Below, one piece after another: positions 20,060 to 28,211 of a stretch of 64,000 nt of DNA; the first letter of the stretch is position 1; each line of letters begins with the position of its first letter. A model generated the notes under the pieces. It was not told the origin of the DNA, ran no database searches, and worked only from the letters and a program-made list of their open reading frames with translations. The stretch covers positions 4,452,501 through 4,516,500 of the forward strand of contig NZ_CP017659.1 in NCBI RefSeq assembly GCF_015326965.1. Reading direction: 5' to 3'. The position numbers were made by a program, and so were the translations under genes. This DNA is from Paenibacillus sp. JZ16. Its GTDB lineage: Bacteria; Bacillota; Bacilli; Paenibacillales; Paenibacillaceae.

Positions 20060-22051
20060 TCACCATGACAGGCTGCCGAACAGCGTCTCCACAAGCTTGG
20101 TAATACTGAGATTCCAGCGTGTAACCACCGTCGGATCCATTCCTGCCTTCATATAGTTATTAATGTGTTTATTCTCCAGGACGATGGAGTACTTCGGATC
20201 AACCATGGCCCAGGCGAGCGGAGAGCTGTATTCCAGGGTGTAAGCAACTTTGCCGTCTTTGCCGCTCCAGGTTCGTTCCACCGTTTTGCCGTCCTCAAAG
20301 GCGAACACGATCGGCACATCGGTGATATCCCCGTCCTTGCTCGTAATCTGGACCGTGGACTCATACCGAGGATTTTCAGCCGTGCCTTTATTTTTGGTTT
20401 TGATCACGTCGATGGCGACATCCGCCATCTGGCTTCCATATACATATTGGTCAAAATACGACTGCCAGGACGTTTTGCTTACTTGCTCGACGACTTTCTG
20501 AAAGTCAGATGTGGTTGGATGCTTGAACCGGTATTTCTGGGCATAGGTATGCATAATCTTGCCCATCATCTGTGGACCGACCTGCCGTTCGATGCCTTGC
20601 AGCACCAGCTTGCCCCTCGTATATACATTCAGTGCGTAGTTTTCGTGAGAGCTGTATTTCCAGGATTCCATCTTCAGCGGTGCAGGGGAAGTAATGGATG
20701 CTCCCTGAGCCGCCGTATTGGAGGTAATACCGTATTCTTTTTCCATCACTCGTTCTTCTGCATAGGTTGCAAAGGCCTCGTCCAGCCACGCTTCCTCAAA
20801 TTCGTTACTTGCAATCATTCCGTAAAAATATTGATGGGCGATCTCATGAATAACGGTCCGCTCCAGTTCATATCCCGGCGAATCGTTCTTGGCACCGAAG
20901 GCTGTGACCAGCGTCGGGTATTCCATGCCGCCTGCACCGTTGCCCGATTCAGGCGGAACGACGATGGACAGCGTGGAGTACGGATAGGTTCCGTACCATT
21001 TTCCAAACGAAGCGAGTGCCGACTTGGCGGCATCAAAGTAACGCTCCTTTAAGTCTTTATGGGCTGGATCGAGATACAGCTTGATGCGGACGCCAGGTAC
21101 GCCTGGTGCGGAGAATGCTTCTTCTGCCGTGACAAAGTTTGGCGATGCCGACCAGGCAAAATCATGTACGTCATCCGCGTAAAACTGATAAATTTTTTCC
21201 CCGTTTGATTTTTGGGCAGGCTTGGTAGGGAATCCGGTCGCGGCGACAATGTAATTTTCGGGCACTCGAATGCGAACGCTGTAAATGCCGAAGTTGGAAT
21301 AGAATTCGGAGTTGCCGTGGTATTGATGAAGATTCCAGCCTTCCTCTGCTCTTCCGCGAAGACCGGCCGGTTCATAGACCGAAATTTTCGGAAACCATTG
21401 GCCAGCCATGATAAAATTCTCGGTGGTTCCCATGCGGGCAAATATTTTGGGAAGCTCGACCTCGAACTCCAAATGAATGGTAACACTCTCCCCGCTCTTG
21501 ATGGGTTTAGGCAACCTTAGCTTGGCAAGGCTGTGATCCTTGATGTTGCCGTCGTCAGGTTGAACAAATTGAAGGCGATGGGTCAGGGCCAGTCCTTCGG
21601 TTGTTTTCACGCTGGTAATGGTCATGGAGCCGTATCCGTCATCTGGCATGGGATCGGAACGAAGCCTGCCGCCCGATTCCTTCATAAAAGTCGTGTCATT
21701 GGAAGCAAAAGCATTGGGATACAGATGAAAGTACAGCTCGTTTACGCTTTTTTTGCCTGGATGAGTCCAAGTGAGTGTCTGTTTGCCCTTAAGCTTGTTC
21801 TCCTCAGGCTCGTACCGAACATCCATATGATATTCCACCAGCCGGTCGCTTAAGGCCGGAGCGGGAATATTAGGCTGCACCTTAGGCGGTGAGAGCGGGG
21901 CCTTCTCCACGGCAGAGGCGGAGGGCTTGCCCGCATTTGGGGCAAGAGCAGACGCTGAGGACCCTGGATTCAGAAATATCGGCATCGATCCTGCAAGCAA
22001 ACCTAGGGCAAGCAGGGATGATAGAAAGACTTTGGCACGTGGTGGGACCAT
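20060..22051 (-). CDS. Exported M1-family zinc metallopeptidase
   Basis: A 663-aa protein with an N-terminal signal or anchor (about residues 8-30), a Pro/Ser/Ala-rich linker to residue 70, an aminopeptidase-N-like beta domain, and a thermolysin-like catalytic domain. The zinc motif HEIAHQ has His402, Glu403 and His406, with the third ligand Glu425 in WLDEAFATYAEE, the spacing expected for clan MA(E) family M1. GGMEYP stands in the position of the GAMEN substrate motif. ATG 22051 follows GGGAGG. It should act outside the membrane on peptides; the substrate is unknown. A membrane protein gene follows in the operon. Confidence 0.9.
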   Translation of the reverse strand: MVPPRAKVFLSSLLALGLLAGSMPIFLNPGSSASALAPNAGKPSASAVEKAPLSPPKVQPNIPAPALSDRLVEYHMDVRYEPEENKLKGKQTLTWTHPGKKSVNELYFHLYPNAFASNDTTFMKESGGRLRSDPMPDDGYGSMTITSVKTTEGLALTHRLQFVQPDDGNIKDHSLAKLRLPKPIKSGESVTIHLEFEVELPKIFARMGTTENFIMAGQWFPKISVYEPAGLRGRAEEGWNLHQYHGNSEFYSNFGIYSVRIRVPENYIVAATGFPTKPAQKSNGEKIYQFYADDVHDFAWSASPNFVTAEEAFSAPGVPGVRIKLYLDPAHKDLKERYFDAAKSALASFGKWYGTYPYSTLSIVVPPESGNGAGGMEYPTLVTAFGAKNDSPGYELERTVIHEIAHQYFYGMIASNEFEEAWLDEAFATYAEERVMEKEYGITSNTAAQGASITSPAPLKMESWKYSSHENYALNVYTRGKLVLQGIERQVGPQMMGKIMHTYAQKYRFKHPTTSDFQKVVEQVSKTSWQSYFDQYVYGSQMADVAIDVIKTKNKGTAENPRYESTVQITSKDGDITDVPIVFAFEDGKTVERTWSGKDGKVAYTLEYSSPLAWAMVDPKYSIVLENKHINNYMKAGMDPTVVTRWNLSITKLVETLFGSLSW

Positions 22052-22198
22052 ATCGAACAACCTCCCGTTGACAAGCATCTAGTGCATGTATATGTTTGCT
22101 TTTGGGGGATTATTAGTTAAAATAAAATTATTGGGACATGGTTATCAATTTAGCAGCTGATACGTAAGCATCGGCTCTGATATAGGAGGTCGGCAGCA

Positions 22199-22717
22199 GT
22201 GGAGAATGAAGAGCAGAAGCAGGGTGCGAAGAAACCGATTGCTTTGAATATTATTAATAGCAAGAGTAAGCATAAAGGGTTTGGATCAGGCTCCATCGAT
22301 CTGAACAGTCTGTCACCCGTCATTATCGATAATGGCGAGGCCCGAGTGGATATTGGGGCCATGCATGCCAAGAGTAAGGTGGAGAAGGGTATCCGTTTCA
22401 GCATGAACCGGGATGAAGTGCCCAATGGACGACAGGTATGGATCGTGTGGGTGGCTGTAGATCGTACGGCGGAAGGACAGCATTATGCAGGCATGACCGC
22501 CTGTGAAATGTGGATCGACCAGGAGGCCCGTCGCGGCTGGAAGATCCTCGCCGATCATGTGAATAAAATGGATGCGGCGATGAAGCGCAAGATCATTCTG
22601 GATGGTCTTGGCGACGTCGAGAAGAAGGCACTGCGCGAGCTGCTGATTTCGCGTAACGAGGAATGGTGGAATGCATCGCCAGAGGAATTCAGGGAAGCAC
22701 TTCAGACAGCGGAATGA
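22199..22717 (+). CDS. ywhD: YwhD family protein
   Basis: A 172-aa soluble protein resembling Bacillus YwhD: GFGSGSIDLNSLSPV, VDIGAMHAKSKVEKGIRF and the C-terminal EWWNASPEEFREAL are recognisable. Its function is unknown. The identification is supported by context: in B. subtilis ywhD lies next to pbpG, speE and speB, all found downstream here, although five other genes intervene. GTG start behind TAGGAGG. Confidence 0.85.
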   Translation: MENEEQKQGAKKPIALNIINSKSKHKGFGSGSIDLNSLSPVIIDNGEARVDIGAMHAKSKVEKGIRFSMNRDEVPNGRQVWIVWVAVDRTAEGQHYAGMTACEMWIDQEARRGWKILADHVNKMDAAMKRKIILDGLGDVEKKALRELLISRNEEWWNASPEEFREALQTAE

Positions 22718-22758
22718 TACAATAAATTAAAGAAGCCTTTCCAAAAAGGACGAACATG

Positions 22759-22800
22759 AAGAAGACCGGTTGGATTCGTAAATGAATCCGGCCGGTCTTC
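22759..22800. terminator. Bidirectional terminator after ywhD
   Basis: GAAGACCGG-T-TGGATTC pairs with GAATCCGGCCGGTCTTC around a short AT loop. It separates ywhD from the convergent stalk-domain gene. Confidence 0.85.
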
Positions 22801-22818
22801 TACTTATTTGCATATCGA

Positions 22819-23988
22819 TTAGAATGGAAGGGTGTAGGTCAGCTTTTCTTTTTGATCGAGAAACGGATTGTTGTATTGGAACGTCAGCTTGCCGCCGGCA
22901 TATCCGAGATACGTAAGGCCGTCACCAATGAAGCCCACCTCATTCGGCGGCATTTCCTCTATGACCTTGATGGTTTCCTCGTCCAGAAGCTCAGGATAGA
23001 TAAGCTCGGCTGTCTTGCCAGTCGGATGGACGATATACAGGGTCGCCTTCGTGTATGGTCGGACGAGCAGGAAGTCCTGTTCAATCGCTTCTACGATAAA
23101 ACTATCCTTTACTCCCGTGAGCGCGGTCAGGTCATAAGTTTTGACCGTTTTGCCCATCGGATGAACCAGCTCAAGCGTACTGCCGTTCATCATGGCAATA
23201 TTGCCTTTGTAGCTGAGTTGGTCCGGATGGTAGTTGATCCCGGCAAAATTGGAATGATTGGTTTTGGATAGCTTCAGGATTTTCTTGTCCTGAATGAGCA
23301 CCCGGTATCTTCCCTCATGAATATGAGGTTCGCCGTAATAATTGGACAAGTCGACCACGTAGGTAGTGCTATTGATGCGATGTGCGCTTAAGCTGACTTG
23401 ATCGATCTCCTCAACCGGGATTATACCAACTTGGGCTGGCGTGGATCCGGCTTTACCCATCGAGAGCATACCATTCTCGCGATTTACCCAGAACAGCATA
23501 TTGGCCTTGGAAGCATAGGCGTATTTTGACCAAGCATCAAAGGTCGTTCTAAGCCCGGATTTGCTGTCATATTTCAGAGGGATGCCGAAAGCTTTGGTAA
23601 TCAGACTGGCTGGAACATAAGTCACGCCTTTCTTCACGACCGGAGCCGCCTCAAGCTTGAGAGGGGTCCCCTTGGCATTGACTGCGCGCGACTGTCCGAT
23701 GATAATGCGAACAGACTGTGTCGGGCTGTTAATATACAGCTCTTTTTTTCCCGGGATCGTCAACTGCAGCTGCAGTTGTTCGGAAACTTCCTTCAATGGA
23801 ATGAATACGACGCCTTTATTCGTATAAGGTTTATGTTTCACGTCCAGCGTGCTCCAATTTGCCTTGCTCTGTGATGTGGAAGCTGCTGCCGCATGGGCAG
23901 AAATCGTTGCGAGCGATGAGGACGTAAGCAATAAAGACATGGCTATGGATGCGGTACCTGCTAATTTGATGAGTTGCACGGATTTCAT
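22819..23988 (-). CDS. Secreted protein with copper-amine-oxidase-type N-terminal (stalk) domain
   Basis: A 389-aa exported protein: signal peptide of about 34 residues ending AHAAA, then a region resembling the copper amine oxidase N1/stalk domain found in many Paenibacillus surface proteins (KGVVFIPLKEVSEQL and GVTYVPASLITKAFGIPL, about residues 55-145), followed by a beta-propeller-like C-terminal part of unknown role. The domain name does not imply oxidase activity; no catalytic module is present. Divergent from nothing, single gene. Confidence 0.8.
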   Translation of the reverse strand: MKSVQLIKLAGTASIAMSLLLTSSSLATISAHAAAASTSQSKANWSTLDVKHKPYTNKGVVFIPLKEVSEQLQLQLTIPGKKELYINSPTQSVRIIIGQSRAVNAKGTPLKLEAAPVVKKGVTYVPASLITKAFGIPLKYDSKSGLRTTFDAWSKYAYASKANMLFWVNRENGMLSMGKAGSTPAQVGIIPVEEIDQVSLSAHRINSTTYVVDLSNYYGEPHIHEGRYRVLIQDKKILKLSKTNHSNFAGINYHPDQLSYKGNIAMMNGSTLELVHPMGKTVKTYDLTALTGVKDSFIVEAIEQDFLLVRPYTKATLYIVHPTGKTAELIYPELLDEETIKVIEEMPPNEVGFIGDGLTYLGYAGGKLTFQYNNPFLDQKEKLTYTLPF

Positions 23989-24169
23989 ATCAGTTCCTCC
24001 TTATGTTTTACACTCCCGCCTATATAAACGACTAAATAATGGGAAATGTTTCACCCTATCGCAAAATCATGTAAAAAATGATATATGCGATGGCGTAAGA
24101 TCAGAGCTAGTGGCCAAATGACGAACTAAAAAACCGGAGCTGCCCTGAAGGGGCGAGGCTCCGGTTATA

Positions 24170-26428
24170 TTAATATCCTGATTTCAGCTCCTGATCCTTG
24201 CCAAGCAGGATGGTGAGACCAAGCAAGGTAACGATAATGGTGGCGCCCATGTCCGATATGATTGCAATCCACAGGGTCAGCCAACCCGGGATCGTTAGCA
24301 GCAAAGCAATGGCCTTCAGCGACAAGGAAAGCCCGATATTCCACTTGATAATCTGATTGACCCGTCTTGCGGTTTTGATGGCCCCCGGCAGCTTGCCAAG
24401 GTGATCCTGCATCAATACGACGTCGGCGGTTTCTATGGCACTGTCAGTCCCTTTTCCCATCGCGATACCCAGATCGGCAGCGGCCAATGCAGGGGCGTCG
24501 TTAATACCATCGCCAACCATGCCGGTTTTTTTGCGGGAAGAAAGCTCCTTGATTTTGGCAACCTTCTGTTCCGGCAGGAGGCTTGCGAATACCCGAGCTA
24601 CACCGGATTGTTTCGCGATGGCCTGTGCGGACTGCTCATGGTCGCCTGTCAGCATGACCGTATCCGTGATACCGGCCTCGTGAAGCTTGCGGACGACGGT
24701 TGCCGTCTCCGGTCTGATCTCGTCGGCAAGGCCGAACTGGCCTAATACGCGATCCTCGCTTACAGCAGCAACAATCGTATAACCTTGGGCCTTCATGCGC
24801 CGAATGTCATCCTCCACGGCACGGATATGATCTTGCTGGCCGTTCACATGCTTCAGCACTTCCTCGCTTCCGACCCAGAACAATTTCCCTCCAACTTCAG
24901 CCCGAATGCCTTCGCCTGGCAGTACCGTTATCTGTTGAGGTTCATTGAACATGCACTGCGGATTCTTGATCTCCAGATGTTTCATCACGGCTTTAGCCAA
25001 CGGATGGAGAGACGATTGCTCCAGTGCGCCTACAACGGCATAAAATTTGGTTTCATCATATACCGTCTCTGCATAGACGGCAGGCTCGCCTTTGGTCAAG
25101 GTTCCCGTCTTGTCAAAAGCGATGGCTTCCAGCCGGCCAAGCTGCTCCAGGTGGACCCCGCCTTTGATCAGAATACCGTTGCGTGCCGCGCGGGTCATCC
25201 CGCTGACCAATGCAATCGGAGAGGAAAGGACAAGCGAACAAGGGCATCCGACAATGAGGATGGACAGCCCTTGATAGATCCAGGTCATCCAGGGCTGATT
25301 CAGCAGCAGCGGAGGAATCAGCGTAACCGCCAGTGCGATGATCATAATAGCGGGAGTATAGTACTTAGCAAATTTATCGATGAAGAGCTCTGTCGGTGTC
25401 TTGCTGTCCTGTGCCTCCTGTACAAGATGCATGATCTTGGCCAGGGAGGAATCCTCATAGGCCTTCGATATGGCGATATAGAGCACACCATCGGTGCTGA
25501 CACTGCCGCCAAACACAGCATCGCCCTCCCGTTTCGTAACAGGTACCGATTCCCCGGTAATGGCGGCTTCGTTCACCGCCCCGGTTCCTTGGGTTATGGC
25601 TCCATCGGAAGGGATCTTCTCCCCGGGTCTCACCCGGACAACGTCCCCGGGAGTGAGACTCTCGATCGGCACGCGCTGGGTTTGACCGTCTTTCCATAGT
25701 TCCGCTTCTTTGGGCGCTGCGGCCAGCAGCGCTTCCATCGATTGCCGGGCCCGATTCATGCCGTAGCCTTCCAGCAGCTCGTTAAGACCAAACAGAATGG
25801 CAACCAATGTGGCTTCTCTCCACTCCCCGATGATGACGGCACCCACGAGCGCAACGGTCATCAGGGTATCCATATTGAATTTAAAGCGGGTCAGATTACG
25901 CAGTCCGCGCAAAAATGTCGTATATCCGCTCAAAATCATAGCGCCTGCATATAATGCGATCACAACCGGTTCGGCGACTTTTCCTTCCAATAGAAAGGTG
26001 AAGAGATAGAAAACAGCGGAGATGGACAGCAGCCACTTCATACTCCCTATGCCGCCATGACTATGTTCATGAGCATGATCATGGCCAAGTTCGTGATCAT
26101 GTCCTTGTGCCGATCCGTGAGCATGCGATGAATGGATAGGCTGCACTTCAGCACTGGCGGCCGATAAGGCTGTCTGCGGAGCATAAACGATGCGCGCACC
26201 GTCACTTTTCAGAATGGTTTCTACTCGGCTTAGATTGACATGGGGAGAGAGGGTCAGCTTCCCGCTGTTGTAACTCAGTCGGGCATTGTTCCCATGATCC
26301 AGCTTCTGAATCTCCTCCTGCATTTCACGTGTACAGTTAGGGCAGGAGAGCCCTTGTACCCGGTATTCAATAAGTTCGCCGCTTGTCTCCGGAGAGGATT
26401 GGGAATGTTGATGGTTGTCCTTACTCAT
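24170..26428 (-). CDS. cadA: Heavy-metal translocating P1B-type ATPase (Cd/Zn/Pb efflux)
   Basis: A 752-aa metal-pumping ATPase. The N-terminal HMA domain has the CPNC metal site in GLSCPNCTRE; a His-rich stretch with repeated HDH/HEH (about residues 97-125) follows. Core motifs are intact: membrane CPC in VGCPCSLVLS, TGES phosphatase motif in AAITGESVPVT, DKTGTLTKG with the phosphorylated Asp, and GDGINDAPALAAADLGIAMG. The CPC plus His-rich tail points to Zn(II)/Cd(II)/Pb(II) export. Its ATG directly follows the stop codon of the cadC regulator gene, so the two are translationally coupled. Confidence 0.93.
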   Translation of the reverse strand: MSKDNHQHSQSSPETSGELIEYRVQGLSCPNCTREMQEEIQKLDHGNNARLSYNSGKLTLSPHVNLSRVETILKSDGARIVYAPQTALSAASAEVQPIHSSHAHGSAQGHDHELGHDHAHEHSHGGIGSMKWLLSISAVFYLFTFLLEGKVAEPVVIALYAGAMILSGYTTFLRGLRNLTRFKFNMDTLMTVALVGAVIIGEWREATLVAILFGLNELLEGYGMNRARQSMEALLAAAPKEAELWKDGQTQRVPIESLTPGDVVRVRPGEKIPSDGAITQGTGAVNEAAITGESVPVTKREGDAVFGGSVSTDGVLYIAISKAYEDSSLAKIMHLVQEAQDSKTPTELFIDKFAKYYTPAIMIIALAVTLIPPLLLNQPWMTWIYQGLSILIVGCPCSLVLSSPIALVSGMTRAARNGILIKGGVHLEQLGRLEAIAFDKTGTLTKGEPAVYAETVYDETKFYAVVGALEQSSLHPLAKAVMKHLEIKNPQCMFNEPQQITVLPGEGIRAEVGGKLFWVGSEEVLKHVNGQQDHIRAVEDDIRRMKAQGYTIVAAVSEDRVLGQFGLADEIRPETATVVRKLHEAGITDTVMLTGDHEQSAQAIAKQSGVARVFASLLPEQKVAKIKELSSRKKTGMVGDGINDAPALAAADLGIAMGKGTDSAIETADVVLMQDHLGKLPGAIKTARRVNQIIKWNIGLSLSLKAIALLLTIPGWLTLWIAIISDMGATIIVTLLGLTILLGKDQELKSGY

Positions 26429-26812
26429 CTACATCTTCTCCTTTTGGTGCTCCAGCGTCATGTGAAGCAATGTCCGGATGTGGTCATCTTTGAGCGAGTA
26501 GTATACATTCTTTCCGGCCTTGCGCGATTTGGCGATTTCTTTGTTCTTCAGCGTCCGCAGATGATGGGAGGCCGTTGCCGTTGAGCTTCCGAGAACCTCA
26601 GCTACATCGCAAACACATAACTCGCCGCCGCGGTCCAGCATATAAGCTACCTTGACGCGCGTCGGGTCGGCCAAAGCCTTGAAGATTTCCGCCATGCCGA
26701 TCATATCCTCATCGGAGATCGTTTCTTTTAAGGAAGCAATTCTTTCAGTTGAAGGACATTCCGTTTCACACAGCTCGAGGGCGACTTCTTCGTTCATCGT
26801 CCGTACATTCAT
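26429..26812 (-). CDS. cadC: ArsR/SmtB family metal-sensing repressor, CadC type
   Basis: A 127-aa winged-helix repressor. The alpha-3 metal motif ELCVCD is identical in form to CadC of Staphylococcus, and an N-terminal CETEC supplies the two extra thiols (spaced as Cys7/Cys11 of CadC) of the Cd/Pb site; DDHIRTLLH matches the alpha-5 zinc site. ASHHLRTLKNKEI is the recognition helix. Metal binding should release DNA and induce cadA. ATG 26812 follows AAGGAGG; the 19 codons upstream are not part of it. Confidence 0.93.
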   Translation of the reverse strand: MNVRTMNEEVALELCETECPSTERIASLKETISDEDMIGMAEIFKALADPTRVKVAYMLDRGGELCVCDVAEVLGSSTATASHHLRTLKNKEIAKSRKAGKNVYYSLKDDHIRTLLHMTLEHQKEKM

Positions 26813-26862
26813 AAGAACAACCTCCTTGGAATAGGAGCAATAAGTGCTCTTTACTCTATATA

Positions 26863-26937
26863 TATTCAAACGTTGATTTGATTGTTAGTCATAATATACC
26901 CGATTTACACCCGATATTCAAACGAATATTTGATTGT
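26863..26937 (-). promoter_or_regulatory. Twin CadC-type operators
   Basis: Two near-identical inverted repeats: ATATTCAAAcgttgaTTTGATTGTT around 26863-26887 and ATATTCAAAcgaataTTTGATTGTT around 26915-26937, each TCAAA-N6-TTTGA. They are 52 bp apart, about five helical turns. The half-sites resemble the cad operator of Staphylococcus (CTCAAATAAATATTTGAATG). They lie 50-125 bp upstream of cadC, where the promoter should be, so autoregulation is expected. From 26938 to 27222 nothing else was recognised. Confidence 0.7.
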
Positions 26938-27222
26938 TCACAAGCATTTCACAGAATGAGATTGAATCAACAAGTCATATAGTATTAACCAATTCCAAGG
27001 GTTAGGCGCAGTATCGTCCCTCAGAAAATCCTTCCATTTCATAACACGTCAACTTATACTATTAGCAAAAAGATGTAAATTCTCATAGAAAGAATACCTG
27101 GGCCCAGAGCGCCTCATGTTCCATAGCATCCTTGCACGGGCCAAACGTTTCGACTCGAATGTGTACATTATCTAATACCTATCCTTCGATTTGCGGATGT
27201 GTATGAACAGGGGGGCCAGAGT

Positions 27223-28098
27223 ATGACTTGTCCAATATGTCGATATGAAACGGGAGATGGGAAGTATTGCAAGAAATGCGGGGCAAGGCTGATTATCGAG
27301 GATTCGCCCGTATTTGCCGCCATGAAAGAGCAAGCAGCAACGTCGGAGGCATACAGTGTCACTAGGCGAAATGCCGGCAGTAGAGGGGAGTTACCTCATG
27401 TACGCCAGACCGAATCCGTTCTGCCGGTATATACCCCGCCGGATATTCCGTTCCGAGCGGCAGGCCGGCAGCATTCTGAAGAAGAGGAATCCAATCCTTA
27501 TTGGACCAGCTTAAAATTGTACGGACAGCTCTATGGGGATTATTTTTTGAAGGGATTAAGAAATCCCTTTGGCGCAGCTGCCGGAACGGAGAGCAGCCAG
27601 TTTTTCAACGCGATCGTGTCCATGCTGCTCTATGTTGTTCTTTTTCCACTCGCACTGTATGCAGCGCTTCATCATGAGCTGCAAGGGCTGCCTGAGGGGG
27701 CATTTGCAGATCTTGTCCTAAAACCAACCGTTTGGACTGCGATTTTCCTATTCTTGCTGAACGTCTTTACCTTCGCTGCGGTCAAGCTGTCCTTCAACCC
27801 GGCTGCGAAGCTAAAAGAAGTGATGGCAAGATTCGGCGCTTTGCTGCCCTTGTTCCTCGTGTTGTATGGGGTCAGCTTTCTGTTCCTGTTCCTGAATGGC
27901 GATATCTCGAAGGTTATCATCCTTCTGTCGTTCATCAGCACCGTGATGACCGTCCCGTTATTCGTCATGACCAGCTACAAAAAAAGAATGGTTGGCGGCC
28001 TGGATCCGCTGTATGCGATCCTCCTGGTCTACGTTGCACTGATGCTCGTGATCGTGATTCTGGGTAGTTCCATGATCGAATATATAACCGTTTTATAA
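27223..28098 (+). CDS. Zinc-ribbon membrane protein
   Basis: A 291-aa protein with an N-terminal zinc ribbon (CPIC at residues 3-6 and CKKC near 18-21), a polar linker to about residue 100, and a C-terminal membrane domain with about five hydrophobic segments. Many Firmicutes have such zinc-ribbon/Yip1-like proteins with unknown roles. ATG 27223 follows a GGGGGGCC site; the upstream GTG at 27199 is less likely. Single gene with its own terminator. Confidence 0.8.
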   Translation: MTCPICRYETGDGKYCKKCGARLIIEDSPVFAAMKEQAATSEAYSVTRRNAGSRGELPHVRQTESVLPVYTPPDIPFRAAGRQHSEEEESNPYWTSLKLYGQLYGDYFLKGLRNPFGAAAGTESSQFFNAIVSMLLYVVLFPLALYAALHHELQGLPEGAFADLVLKPTVWTAIFLFLLNVFTFAAVKLSFNPAAKLKEVMARFGALLPLFLVLYGVSFLFLFLNGDISKVIILLSFISTVMTVPLFVMTSYKKRMVGGLDPLYAILLVYVALMLVIVILGSSMIEYITVL

Positions 28099-28131
28099 TG
28101 AAGTCATCTACATAACATATCGTGAAAAAAA

Positions 28132-28192
28132 GAAAAACAGCAGGTCCTTGTGCGGGAAAATCCCGTAAAAGGAGCTTGCTGTTTTTTTTTTT
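28132..28192. terminator. Bidirectional terminator
   Basis: AAAAACAGCAGGTCCTT pairs with AAGGAGCTTGCTGTTTTT with a smaller internal hairpin (CGGGA/TCCCG), followed by a long T run. It separates the zinc-ribbon gene from the convergent penicillin-binding protein gene. Confidence 0.85.
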
Positions 28193-28211
28193 GTGACGGG
28201 TACGATCCGAG

